DNA of 35,524 bases from Bacillota bacterium (lineage in GTDB: Bacteria; Bacillota; Clostridia; Christensenellales; Aristaeellaceae). This document shows positions 1 through 8,610 of the stretch, one piece after another (positions within the stretch are counted from its first letter, which is position 1; each line of letters begins with the position of its first letter). The position numbers were made by a program, and so were the translations under genes. Below the pieces are notes generated by a model. It was not told the origin of the DNA. It did not search any database and saw only the letters and a program-made list of their open reading frames with translations. The stretch is from positions 1 to 35,524 of the forward strand of contig WRGP01000253.1 in NCBI GenBank assembly GCA_009787135.1, given 5' to 3'.

Positions 1-81
1 CCTCCATTCGCAAAGGACGCATAAATTTATAAGACGAAATTTTGCTTCCTAATTCCCTCGGCTTTTCTGTTAAACTGCCGA

Positions 82-414
82 ATGTGGGAACAAGTCAAAA
101 CGGCGATTTTCTCAGGCGAGTTGCGTGAGGACGACATGCTCCCGTCGATACGCCAGCTTGCGCGGGATTTGAAAATCAGCGTTATCACGACGATACGCGC
201 CTACGGCGACTTGGAACAGGAGGGGTTTATAGCGAACGTGCGGGGCAAGGGCTGTTTCGTTCTGCCACGCAATTCGGAACTGGCGCGGGAAAACGCGCTG
301 CACAAAATGGAGGACGGGCTGAGCGCCGCCATCGCCGCCGCAAAAGCGGAGGGCATCACCAAAGAGGAAGTAATTGAAAGACTAAAACTGTTATGGGAGG
401 CGGATTATGTCTAA
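82..414 (+). CDS. GntR-family (YtrA-type) transcriptional regulator, N-terminus probably disrupted or partial
   Basis: Translation MWEQVKTAIFSGELREDDMLPSIRQLARDLKISVITTIRAYGDLEQEGFIANVRGKGCFV matches the GntR wHTH. The usual 'PIYEQV' entry is cut at MWEQV; 'KLP' lies immediately upstream in another frame (AAA CTG CCG A|ATG TGG). Confidence 0.82.
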   Translation: MWEQVKTAIFSGELREDDMLPSIRQLARDLKISVITTIRAYGDLEQEGFIANVRGKGCFVLPRNSELARENALHKMEDGLSAAIAAAKAEGITKEEVIERLKLLWEADYV

Positions 415-1267
415 TGTTTTAGACGTGCGCGGACTTCGCAAAAGTTATGGCTCATTCACATTGAACGATGTGACCTTTGTTGTGCCGCGCGGTTTTATCA
501 CAGGGTTTATCGGGCCTAACGGGGCGGGTAAGACGACTACCCTCAAGTTGATCTTGGGCGTTATACGAGCGGATTCCGGCAGTGTAAAAGTATTCGGGCG
601 CGATAACGGCGGCGGCTCCGTTCATAATGACGAAATCGGCGTTGTGACGGATGCGCCAATGTACGTTGACGATTGGACAGTCAGCGATGTTGAAGCGGCC
701 ATATCTCCGTTTTACCGGGGATGGGACAAAAGGGCATTCGCAGAGTACACCAAACAATTCGGGCTTGACCCCAGGAAGAAGGTCAAGGAACTGTCGCGCG
801 GTATGAAGGGTAAACTCCAAATTGCCGCCGCGCTTTCCCATAACGCGAGGCTTTTACTCCTTGATGAACCGACAAGCGGGCTTGACCCTGTGGCGCGCGA
901 TGAAATCTGCGATTTACTCCAAGCGTTTGTGACCGACGAGAACAAAAGCGTTCTGTTTTCCACGCACATCACGTCAGACCTCGAAAAGATCGCCGATTCC
1001 ATTGTGTTTATCCTCAATGGCAGTATCGTGTTTACCGGCGCAAAAGACGATTTGCTTGAAAAATATGCCCGTGTGACAGGCGGCCTGCGGGATTTGAACG
1101 GGGAGCAGAAAAAAATCGTCATAGGCTATCGCGAACACGGTACGGGCTTTGAGGGTATGGCCGAAACCGCAAACATCGGCAAACTGCCCAAAGGCGTTTT
1201 AGCCGAGGAAATCAGCTTGGACGAAATCATTGTTTTTATGAACAAGGGGGCGAAATTACATGCATAA
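407..1267 (+). CDS. ABC transporter ATP-binding protein (YtrB-like)
   Basis: Walker A GPNGAGKTT, signature-like LSRGMKGKLQ, Walker B LLLLDEPTSGLD, H-loop STH; overlaps the GntR gene end. Confidence 0.93.
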   Translation: MSNVLDVRGLRKSYGSFTLNDVTFVVPRGFITGFIGPNGAGKTTTLKLILGVIRADSGSVKVFGRDNGGGSVHNDEIGVVTDAPMYVDDWTVSDVEAAISPFYRGWDKRAFAEYTKQFGLDPRKKVKELSRGMKGKLQIAAALSHNARLLLLDEPTSGLDPVARDEICDLLQAFVTDENKSVLFSTHITSDLEKIADSIVFILNGSIVFTGAKDDLLEKYARVTGGLRDLNGEQKKIVIGYREHGTGFEGMAETANIGKLPKGVLAEEISLDEIIVFMNKGAKLHA

Positions 1268-1594
1268 GGCTCTATCCTTTATACAGTTGGATTTTATCAC
1301 GGTCAAGCCGTATCTTACGGTAAAAAGCCTTCTCCTTTTCGTTGGCGTCGCGTTGTTTATGATCATCAGCAATGACAGCGCCGCCGCGGCTATCGCGATA
1401 CTGATGGTGTTTGCCGCCCTATACGCCAGCTATCTGCCAATGACATCTTTTCGGGTGAGCGCATAAATGGATTGCTGGATTGGCTTGCTTCAAATCTTAT
1501 GGCAACGGTTCTGGCGGGTACGTCAATATGGTTTGTGAGTATGGCCTTGTCATACAGAACATCGCTTTCGTTTTATAGAAAACGCGATTTTTGA
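1260..1594 (+). pseudogene. Remnant of ABC-2 type permease (frameshift plus apparent internal deletion)
   Basis: Frame 1 gives MHKALSFIQLDFITVKPYLTVKSLLLFVGVALFMIISND...LYASYLPMTSF. The next frame continues SGERINGLLDWLASNLMATVLAGTSIWFVSMALSYRTSLSFYRKRDF*, i.e. a conserved GE+NGLD-like motif followed almost at once by a C-terminal-like end. Confidence 0.75.
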
Positions 1595-1780
1595 TGCCGA
1601 AGATTATCAACCCGTGATGACGCAATTCATTTCCGTGAGGCAAAGCGGCAATGCCGAAGTGCGGGAAGTCCCGGGCGGGCGTCCCGGGGGGCGGCGTCCC
1701 CTTGCCCTCTTCCTTTGACGCGCGTCAATACGCAAACGCGCCCGGCACACGATCCCGCAAAATCCGCCAAAACTGCGGGG

Positions 1781-1809
1781 TTTACATTCGCAATGCCATT
1801 TGTTATACT
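1781..1809 (+). promoter_or_regulatory. Putative sigma-A promoter for fructose-bisphosphate aldolase
   Basis: TTTACA (1781-1786), 17-nt spacer, TATACT (1804-1809); AAAGGAGG precedes the ATG at 1842. Confidence 0.65.
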
Positions 1810-1841
1810 CAACTTGCTATGAAACAAAAGGAGGAACCGCT

Positions 1842-2777
1842 ATGCCCCTTGTCAATTCACGCGATTTATTTCGCAAGGCGTACGAAGGCGGATACGCGAT
1901 CGGCGCGTTCAACGTCAACAACATGGAGATCGTGCAGGCCATCACCGAGGCGGGCAAGATCGAAAACGCGCCGCTGATTCTGCAGGTGTCCGCCGGCGCG
2001 CGCAAGTATGCCAAACACGTCTATCTCATGAAGCTCATGGAAGCGGCCGTTCTGGATACCGACCTGCCCATCGTGGTGCATCTGGACCATGGGCCGGACT
2101 TTGAAACCTGCAAAAGCTGCATTGACGGCGGGTTCACGTCCGTCATGATCGACGGCTCCCATCTCGATTTTGAGGCTAACATCGCGGTGACCAAGCGCGT
2201 GGTGGACTACGCGCACGAGCGCGATATCACCGTGGAGGGCGAGCTGGGCCGCCTGGCGGGCATTGAGGACGCGGTGAACGTGTCCACGGACGACGCGGCG
2301 TTTACCGATCCGGATCAGGTTGTGGAGTTCGTGGAGCGCACCGGCGTGGACAGTCTGGCCATTGCCATCGGCACCAGCCACGGCGCGTTCAAGTTCAAAG
2401 GCGAGCCGAGGCTGCGCTTTGATATCCTGGAGAAGGTGTCCGCAAAACTGCCGGGGTTCCCCATCGTGCTGCACGGCGCGTCATCCGTCATCCCAGAGTA
2501 TGTGGACATGATCAACCGCTACGGCGGGGATATGCCCGGCGCGCAGGGCGTGCCCGAGAGCATGCTGCGCCAGGCCGCGAAATCCGCGGTGTGCAAGATC
2601 AACATTGACAGCGACCTGCGCCTCGTCTTCACGGGCGAGCTTCGCAAATATCTGGCCGAGCATCCCGGCCACTTTGACCCGCGCCAGTACCTGACGCCGG
2701 TCCGCGACAGCCTGCGCGAAATGGTGCGGCATAAGATCGTACACGTGCTTGGCTGCGACGGGAAGGCGGCCGAATGA
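1842..2777 (+). CDS. fba: Class II fructose-bisphosphate aldolase
   Basis: MPLVNSRDLFRKAYEGGYAIGAFNVNNMEIVQAI, zinc-ligand region HLDHGPDFETC, GRLAGIED, GTSHGAFKF, LHGASSV, KINIDSDLR; start reassigned to 1842 downstream of a strong RBS. Confidence 0.95.
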   Translation: MPLVNSRDLFRKAYEGGYAIGAFNVNNMEIVQAITEAGKIENAPLILQVSAGARKYAKHVYLMKLMEAAVLDTDLPIVVHLDHGPDFETCKSCIDGGFTSVMIDGSHLDFEANIAVTKRVVDYAHERDITVEGELGRLAGIEDAVNVSTDDAAFTDPDQVVEFVERTGVDSLAIAIGTSHGAFKFKGEPRLRFDILEKVSAKLPGFPIVLHGASSVIPEYVDMINRYGGDMPGAQGVPESMLRQAAKSAVCKINIDSDLRLVFTGELRKYLAEHPGHFDPRQYLTPVRDSLREMVRHKIVHVLGCDGKAAE

Positions 2778-2940
2778 ACCGGGGATTCTCTGCGAAATCC
2801 TCACCCTACTAGGATGACGCAGGGCGGAAAACCCTTCGAGATTTTCATCCGTTCGGCGGCGATGCCGGATTGCAACGGATGGGCTGTGCCTGCCGGGCGG
2901 GATACGGCCCCTTGATAATCCCTTGGGAAGAGGAGACCTC

Positions 2941-4416
2941 ATGCGTAGAGCGTTTTGTTTCGTTTTACTATGCCTGCTGTTCCTCACCTCCCGCGCAGCC
3001 GCGCAGGAGGAGGCGTTTGCGTGGACGCTTCGCCTGGGCGGGGATGGCCTTACCCTCCCCAAAGCCATGGCGCTGGCCGCGGACGGCGGTGTGCTGATCG
3101 CCGGCGATACGGACAGCCAAGCGGGTGACTTTGGCCCTGGGCATGGCCTGCGGGACGGGTTTGTGCTGCGGCTGGACGGGCGTGGAAGGGTGCTGTGGCG
3201 GCAGCGGTATGGCGGCAGCGAGGACGATATGTTTACGCATGTGTTGGCCGCCATGGACGGCGGATGCGTGGCAATGGGGGTTTCCCCTTCGAATGACGGG
3301 CACACGCGCTCGCCGCGGGGCCTGACGGACGCGTTCCTTGTGCGCGTCAGCGCGGAGGGAGAAACGCTGTGGACGAAAAACTTGGGCGGCGCGGGCGACG
3401 ACGAGCTGCTCGACATTGTGGAAACACAGGCGGGCCAGTTCCTCGTCTGCGGCCGCTCCAAGAGCTACAACGGCGACCTTACCGTCAACAACGGCGGCTG
3501 GGACGCGTGGGTGGCCTTGCTTTCCCAAGAGAATGGCCGTCCTGTCTGGACGGACAGCCTGGGCGACCGCGGGGACGACATGTTCACAAAGATCATCCCC
3601 TCTGGGGACGGGTGGCTGCTCCTTGGCGAGTACGGGGAGGCGCTTCCGGCGGGCGACGACCAGACGCCCGCCTTTGAGGGCAAGCCCTTTGCCATGCTAT
3701 ATGGCGCTGATGGGAAAAGGGCATGGCCGGAGCCCATCATGCTGGGCGGATCGGGCATAAACCGCCTTACGGCCGCCGCGCCGACGGATATAGGCTGGGT
3801 GCTGCTGGGCGAGACGGATTCCCGCGCGCCGCTGATGCCCTCCGCGCTGGGCGGCATGGATATCTGGCTTCTGCACCTTCGCCGTGACGGCTCGGTGCAA
3901 TGGCAGCGCCGCTTTGGCGGCGGCAAGAATGACATGGCCTATTCGCTTACCGCCCTGCCTTCCGGCGGGTATGTTATTTTGGGCACCACCGCCTCTGATG
4001 ACGGGCATGTTACGGGCGCGCATGGCGCGCGGGACCTGTGGGTCTTGTGCGTATCCGCCAACGGGCAGATGATCTGGCAGCAGACGCTGGGCGGCGGTGA
4101 GGATTCCGTGCCGGCAGGCCTTATTGGTACGGCGAGCGGCGGATACCTGGTGGCCGGCGCCACCACCTCGCAGGACGGGGATATCGGCCGGCACGCGTCT
4201 GTGCGCACGGGCTTTCTGTCCACGCTCTCCGTAAACGGCAATCTGCTCGCCACAAAGCTGGTGGGCAAAAATGAGGAATGCAAGCTGCTGGATTTGCGCG
4301 CGGATCAGACCAGGGCATATTTGATGGGCGCCATCCGCGGTCTGCGGGACGGGGCGTTCGTGGAGGAACTTTTTATCGGGCGGCTGGCCGAGGAATGCTA
4401 TCCGGCGTGGGAGTAG
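2941..4416 (+). CDS. Secreted repeat protein, probably beta-propeller-like
   Basis: Signal peptide MRRAFCFVLLCLLFLTSRAAAQ; about 7-8 repeats with core 'W...(L/Y/F)GG..(D/N)D...(x)GG(Y/W)...G.(T/S)(S)..GD'. Confidence 0.8.
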   Translation: MRRAFCFVLLCLLFLTSRAAAQEEAFAWTLRLGGDGLTLPKAMALAADGGVLIAGDTDSQAGDFGPGHGLRDGFVLRLDGRGRVLWRQRYGGSEDDMFTHVLAAMDGGCVAMGVSPSNDGHTRSPRGLTDAFLVRVSAEGETLWTKNLGGAGDDELLDIVETQAGQFLVCGRSKSYNGDLTVNNGGWDAWVALLSQENGRPVWTDSLGDRGDDMFTKIIPSGDGWLLLGEYGEALPAGDDQTPAFEGKPFAMLYGADGKRAWPEPIMLGGSGINRLTAAAPTDIGWVLLGETDSRAPLMPSALGGMDIWLLHLRRDGSVQWQRRFGGGKNDMAYSLTALPSGGYVILGTTASDDGHVTGAHGARDLWVLCVSANGQMIWQQTLGGGEDSVPAGLIGTASGGYLVAGATTSQDGDIGRHASVRTGFLSTLSVNGNLLATKLVGKNEECKLLDLRADQTRAYLMGAIRGLRDGAFVEELFIGRLAEECYPAWE

Positions 4417-4427
4417 GGTTGGTATCG

Positions 4428-4607
4428 CTATGCGAGATGTTTTGCCATAAATAAGCAAGGGGTATCTTGATCCCAAAACAGCGGAAACACCTCAAGCGGC
4501 CGAAATCCCAAAGCAAAATAGAACCGCCTTGTTTTCGCATAGCTTTGGCTTTCTCTGGATGCATCCAGCGTCTTCACTGTTATATATTCCGCCTTGGCGT
4601 TTTCACA
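4428..4607 (-). pseudogene. C-terminal fragment of a GNAT acetyltransferase
   Basis: Reverse-strand reading CENAKAEYITVKTLDASRESQSYAKTRRFYFALGFRPLEVFPLFWDQDTPCLFMAKHLA* resembles a GNAT C-terminus; opened by an in-frame stop, with no N-terminal domain. Confidence 0.65.
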
Positions 4608-4632
4608 TCATCTTTAATACCCTCCCCAGGGC

Positions 4633-4662
4633 TTGCCTAAAAAATAGCAAACATGCTATAAT
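4633..4662 (+). promoter_or_regulatory. Putative rex promoter
   Basis: TTGCCT (4633-4638), 18-nt spacer, TATAAT (4657-4662), about 30 bp upstream of the rex ATG; GGGAGG RBS. Confidence 0.65.
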
Positions 4663-4691
4663 GCTCTCACAAACGACACTGGGAGGCAAAC

Positions 4692-5360
4692 ATGCATCAG
4701 AAGGGACGCGTGCCCGACGGCGTTGTCCGCCGCCTGCCCGGCTATTATCGCTATTTGCGCGAGCTGGAAGCGGAGGGCGTAATACGCCTATCCTCACAGA
4801 CGCTGGGAGAGCGGATGGGCCTGACGCCTTCACAGATACGGCATGATATCAATTACTTTGGCGGGTTCGGCCATCAAGGGTATGGATACCATGTGCCGAA
4901 CCTGAAGCGGCGCATCGGGCAAATTTTGGGTGTTGACAGGGAGCATTGGCTCGTGATCGTCGGGGCGGGCAATATAGGCAGCGCCGTGGCGTTGTATCCT
5001 ACCTTCCGAAACGAAGGGTTTCGCATCCAGGCGCTTTTTGATATATCGCGGTCACGAATAGGGAAAAATGTGGGCAACGTCCCAATTCTGCCTGTCGGTG
5101 AATTAGAAAATTACCTTGCCGAGCATCCTATTGATATTGTCGTTATCGCCACGCCCGCGGAAAGCGCGCAGGAAATCACGCATATCGCGGCGCGGGCGGG
5201 CGTACGCGCCATATGGAACTTCGCGCCGGTGGATTTGGAGACGTCGGGGGAGTTGGAGGTCTTAAACGTACACCTCAGCGACGGCCTCATGGCGCTTTCC
5301 TTCCGCCTGCACGAGCGTGAAGTTTTGAGACAAGAATACCCGCAGTGGATCAAGGAGTAG
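4692..5360 (+). CDS. rex: Redox-sensing transcriptional repressor Rex
   Basis: wHTH ...LSSQTLGERMGLTPSQIRHDINYFGGFGHQGYGY, Rossmann VGAGNIGSAVALY, conserved IWNFAPVDL. Confidence 0.96.
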   Translation: MHQKGRVPDGVVRRLPGYYRYLRELEAEGVIRLSSQTLGERMGLTPSQIRHDINYFGGFGHQGYGYHVPNLKRRIGQILGVDREHWLVIVGAGNIGSAVALYPTFRNEGFRIQALFDISRSRIGKNVGNVPILPVGELENYLAEHPIDIVVIATPAESAQEITHIAARAGVRAIWNFAPVDLETSGELEVLNVHLSDGLMALSFRLHEREVLRQEYPQWIKE

Positions 5361-5366
5361 CAGAGC

Positions 5367-6836
5367 GTGAGTCAATTCCGGAACGGCCAGCGGTCGGGCA
5401 TGTCCCAAAGAAAGCCTGTGCAAAAGAAAAGGAAGCGTAAATTTCCATGGTGGACACTGCCCATCATCATGGTGTGCCTGTGCGCGCTCGCATGGATGTG
5501 GTCGCTTGCGGACGCGCAGCTTAAGGCGTACGACCGGTTTTCTTCCATGCGCGCGGCGATCAGCAAAGACGCGTTCTATGGCCCCGTGTACATTGACGAC
5601 GTGCCGATGAGCGGGCTGACGCGCGAGGAAGCGCTTGCGCTATTGTCTTTACACCAGCAGGCGCAGGCCAGCGCCTTTGAGGTTACTGTCATGGCGGGGG
5701 ACGCGCGCTATAGCATTTCCTCCGCCGAGATCCCCATGACTTGGAATACGGAAGAACTTTTGGACAAGGCGTACATGATCGGCCGCATCGGCACGCTGGA
5801 AGAGCGCTATCAGCAGGTACAATCCTTGAAAACACCCGTCTACCTAAACAGCGAGCTGCGTTACGATAAGGACATGGTGCGCCGGCATATTGATACCATC
5901 GCGAAAGCCTTGGCAAAAGAGGGAAAGGACGTCTCCGTCGTCGCTTTTGACGTAAACACCCGCTCCTTCGGCTTTTCCGACGAGGTGGCGGGCCAGCGGG
6001 TAGACGCCGAGAAACTCTACCAGACAGTCATTGAACACCTGGATAACAGGGTGTACGGCGCGGTCATCCCCGTGGAGATAGAGCTTGTATCGCCGAAGAT
6101 AACCCGGGCCGATCTGGAAAAAAACTATACGCGCATCGCAAGCTTTACGACAAAAACCACGGCGGATGAAAACCGCAACACAAACATCCGCCTGGGAGCG
6201 GAAACGGTCAACGGCACGATGATTGCCCCGGGCGCCACCATCTCCTTCAATGATACAACGGGGGAACGCACGCGCGAAAAAGGGTATAAAGAGGCCGGCG
6301 CGATTGAAAACGGCCGCACGGTGCAGGAGACGGGCGGCGGCATCTGCCAGGTCGCGACCACGATGTTCAACGCGCTCGTGCGCGCCGGCTGTGAAATTGT
6401 CCGCCGCACGCCGCACGCGTGGCCGTCCGATTACGTGCCGCGGGGCGAGGACGCCACCGTGGATTGGCCGCGGCTGGATCTGGTAATGCGCAATCCCTCC
6501 GGCACCCCGATGTTCCTCACCGCGTGGTATCAGGACCGGTCCGTGACGGTAGAGGTCTACGGCCTGTCGCTGGGCGATGGCGTTGCCATTGAACTGGAGT
6601 CCGAAACAACGTATACCAAAAAGCCGACGGATACCGTCTATACCTATAATCCCAGCCTGCCCGTCGGCACCACGAAGCTTTTGAAAAAGCCGCACACCGG
6701 CTATTCGGTGACAACCTACAAGGTTATAAAGCAAAACGGCCAGGTCCTCTCTCGTAAAGAGTTTTATAAAACAGAGTATCAGATGATAAGCGAGGAGTAT
6801 GAATACAACGATGGATACCCTCCCGCCGGGATTTAG
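5367..6836 (+). CDS. VanW family protein (membrane-anchored, peptidoglycan-binding-like domain)
   Basis: N-terminal TM segment; VanW core TTGERTREKGYKEAGAIENGRTVQETGGGICQVATTMFNALVRAGCEIVRRTPHAWPSDYVPRGEDATVDW. GTG start with AAGGAG upstream. Confidence 0.92.
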   Translation: MSQFRNGQRSGMSQRKPVQKKRKRKFPWWTLPIIMVCLCALAWMWSLADAQLKAYDRFSSMRAAISKDAFYGPVYIDDVPMSGLTREEALALLSLHQQAQASAFEVTVMAGDARYSISSAEIPMTWNTEELLDKAYMIGRIGTLEERYQQVQSLKTPVYLNSELRYDKDMVRRHIDTIAKALAKEGKDVSVVAFDVNTRSFGFSDEVAGQRVDAEKLYQTVIEHLDNRVYGAVIPVEIELVSPKITRADLEKNYTRIASFTTKTTADENRNTNIRLGAETVNGTMIAPGATISFNDTTGERTREKGYKEAGAIENGRTVQETGGGICQVATTMFNALVRAGCEIVRRTPHAWPSDYVPRGEDATVDWPRLDLVMRNPSGTPMFLTAWYQDRSVTVEVYGLSLGDGVAIELESETTYTKKPTDTVYTYNPSLPVGTTKLLKKPHTGYSVTTYKVIKQNGQVLSRKEFYKTEYQMISEEYEYNDGYPPAGI

Positions 6837-7263
6837 GCAGTTTCTAATCCGCGCCAGACGCGCGACGAGTGCCGTCTGCAGGGCGGAGAGCGGGCCTGCT
6901 GAAAGCGCGCCGCGCGATGTGCACTATGAAGAAGACGACGGCTGGCGCTATACCGACTCAAACCTGGGCGGTATGCGGCTGACAGGGCAGGAAATCGTCT
7001 GGAAAAATGGGCCGCCCGTGTGGGCGCTTAACTATTGCGGCCGGGTCGTGGGCGATAACTTTTCCGGCGAGTTTCTCGCCAAAGCGTTGCGCCACGTGAC
7101 GCCGGACGCGCCGTACCGTGGGCCGATTGAATACCAGAAAGGCCCCCTCTTGTATTGCAATATGTTCGCGGGGGATATTGCCTGGTTTTATGGCCGCGAG
7201 GAAATGTTTGCCAGCGGCGTAAGCGTGTATGAATGTATTTACCACGGCGGCGCCGTGCGGTAG
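6799..7263 (+). CDS. DUF5680-like domain protein
   Basis: WRYTDSNLGGMRLTGQEIVWKNGPPVWALNYCGRV...PYRGPIEYQKGPLLYCNMFAGDIAWFYGREEMFASGVSVYECIYHGGAVR; start overlaps the vanW-like gene. Confidence 0.65.
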   Translation: MNTTMDTLPPGFRQFLIRARRATSAVCRAESGPAESAPRDVHYEEDDGWRYTDSNLGGMRLTGQEIVWKNGPPVWALNYCGRVVGDNFSGEFLAKALRHVTPDAPYRGPIEYQKGPLLYCNMFAGDIAWFYGREEMFASGVSVYECIYHGGAVR

Positions 7264-7296
7264 TATACTATTAAAAAATGAAGCGAAAGGATCCGC

Positions 7297-8529
7297 ATGT
7301 CTTTACCTTCTTCACCCGATAAACCAAACAGGCGCCGCATTGTCCTTGCCATACTGACGGGTATGATTATATTGATGGGCCTGCTGCTTTCATCCAACAG
7401 CCCGGCGCCGGGCACACCAGAGCCGTCTCTCACCCCTTTACCGGCCTATTTGCCGGCGCTGGAAGTGGATATCGGCATTGCTACGGCCTCCCCAACGCAA
7501 GCGGCGGAGCTTATTACCGCGCGCCCGGTTTATACAACCCAAGCACCCACGCAAGCGCCTGCGGCAACGCCCACGGAAGTACCTGCTTCCCTAAAGACCC
7601 CCGTGCCTGCGGAAACGCCAACTTTGGCAAAAACCCCCGCGCCTTCGGAAACGCCAGCGCCGGTCAAGACCCCCGCGCCCGCGGAGACGTCGATTATGGA
7701 CGCGCTTATCCATGACGCGATGAACACAGCGCGCACAGCGCAGTCCCCGCTTCCGGCCGTCACATCATGGGCTACAGCCCCGGTGCCGACGCCAACGCCG
7801 CTCTATTCGTACAGCACGGCTGATTTGCACATTGACATCCGAAAACATACCATCAAGAATGTCGTTTACTTTACGGCCGAGATTTGGCTGACGGACGTAT
7901 CGCAGCTCCGGTCCGCCTTTTCCAGCGACCGGTTCGACAGCGCCAAGGAGACGGTTAAGGATATCGCAAGCCGCAATAACGCGATCTTGGCGATCAACGG
8001 CGATTTCGCGACATTCAACAACGGCGGCATCATCATCCGCAACGGCGTCCTCTACCGCTCCAACCGCAGCACGCGGCACCTCTTGATGATCGATCAACAC
8101 GGGGACTTTATCCCCTATACGGATCCGCCGCAAAACGCGGAAGAGGCGGCGGCCGGTTTTGTGGAGCAGGGCATATGGCAGACGCTTGTGTTCGGGCCGC
8201 TGCTAGTACAAAATGGCCAGGCGGTGCCGCTGCCAGAAAAATTTTTCATCTCCACAGGCATGGCGCTGGAGCCGCGCACAGCCGTTGCGCAGATTGGGCC
8301 TCTCCATTACCTGTGGATTGTCGTGGACGGGCGTCAGGAAGGGTATTCCAAGGGCGTATCCCTTATAAGGCTTCAGGAGCTGTTTCTTCAATACGGCGCG
8401 CAGACCGCGTTTAACCTGGACGGTGGCGGGTCCACTACGCTCTATTATATGGGCAATGTGTTAAACCGCCCGGCCAACGCCGGAAGCAGGCAACGGGATG
8501 TGCCTGATATCCTCTATATCGGGCCGTAA
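7297..8529 (+). CDS. Phosphodiester glycosidase (NAGPA-domain) family protein with TM anchor and Pro/Thr-rich linker
   Basis: N-terminal TM; KTPxPxETP linker; NAGPA-like core ...AINGDFATFNNGGIIIRNGVLYRSNR...EPRTAVAQIG...WIVVDGRQEGYSKGVSLIRLQELFLQYGAQTAFNLDGGGSTTLYYMG. Confidence 0.9.
   Translation: MSLPSSPDKPNRRRIVLAILTGMIILMGLLLSSNSPAPGTPEPSLTPLPAYLPALEVDIGIATASPTQAAELITARPVYTTQAPTQAPAATPTEVPASLKTPVPAETPTLAKTPAPSETPAPVKTPAPAETSIMDALIHDAMNTARTAQSPLPAVTSWATAPVPTPTPLYSYSTADLHIDIRKHTIKNVVYFTAEIWLTDVSQLRSAFSSDRFDSAKETVKDIASRNNAILAINGDFATFNNGGIIIRNGVLYRSNRSTRHLLMIDQHGDFIPYTDPPQNAEEAAAGFVEQGIWQTLVFGPLLVQNGQAVPLPEKFFISTGMALEPRTAVAQIGPLHYLWIVVDGRQEGYSKGVSLIRLQELFLQYGAQTAFNLDGGGSTTLYYMGNVLNRPANAGSRQRDVPDILYIGP
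7594..7692 (+). repeat. 36-nt (12-aa) tandem repeat encoding a Pro-rich linker
   Basis: KTPVPAETPTLA / KTPAPSETPAPV / KTPAPAETS: three in-frame imperfect copies. Confidence 0.8.
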
Positions 8530-8610
8530 GGCATTTCTCTTCCAGCCATTCCTGATAGCGTATGCCCCAAATAAGCCGGCGAGAGGTTTTCGATCGGGAA
8601 TGGGGTTTAT

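Noticed and set aside
2481-3461. 326-aa minus-strand ORF across the fba end and the secreted repeat protein gene
   Set aside because: Antisense to two supported genes, Arg/Ser/Pro-rich, no domain.
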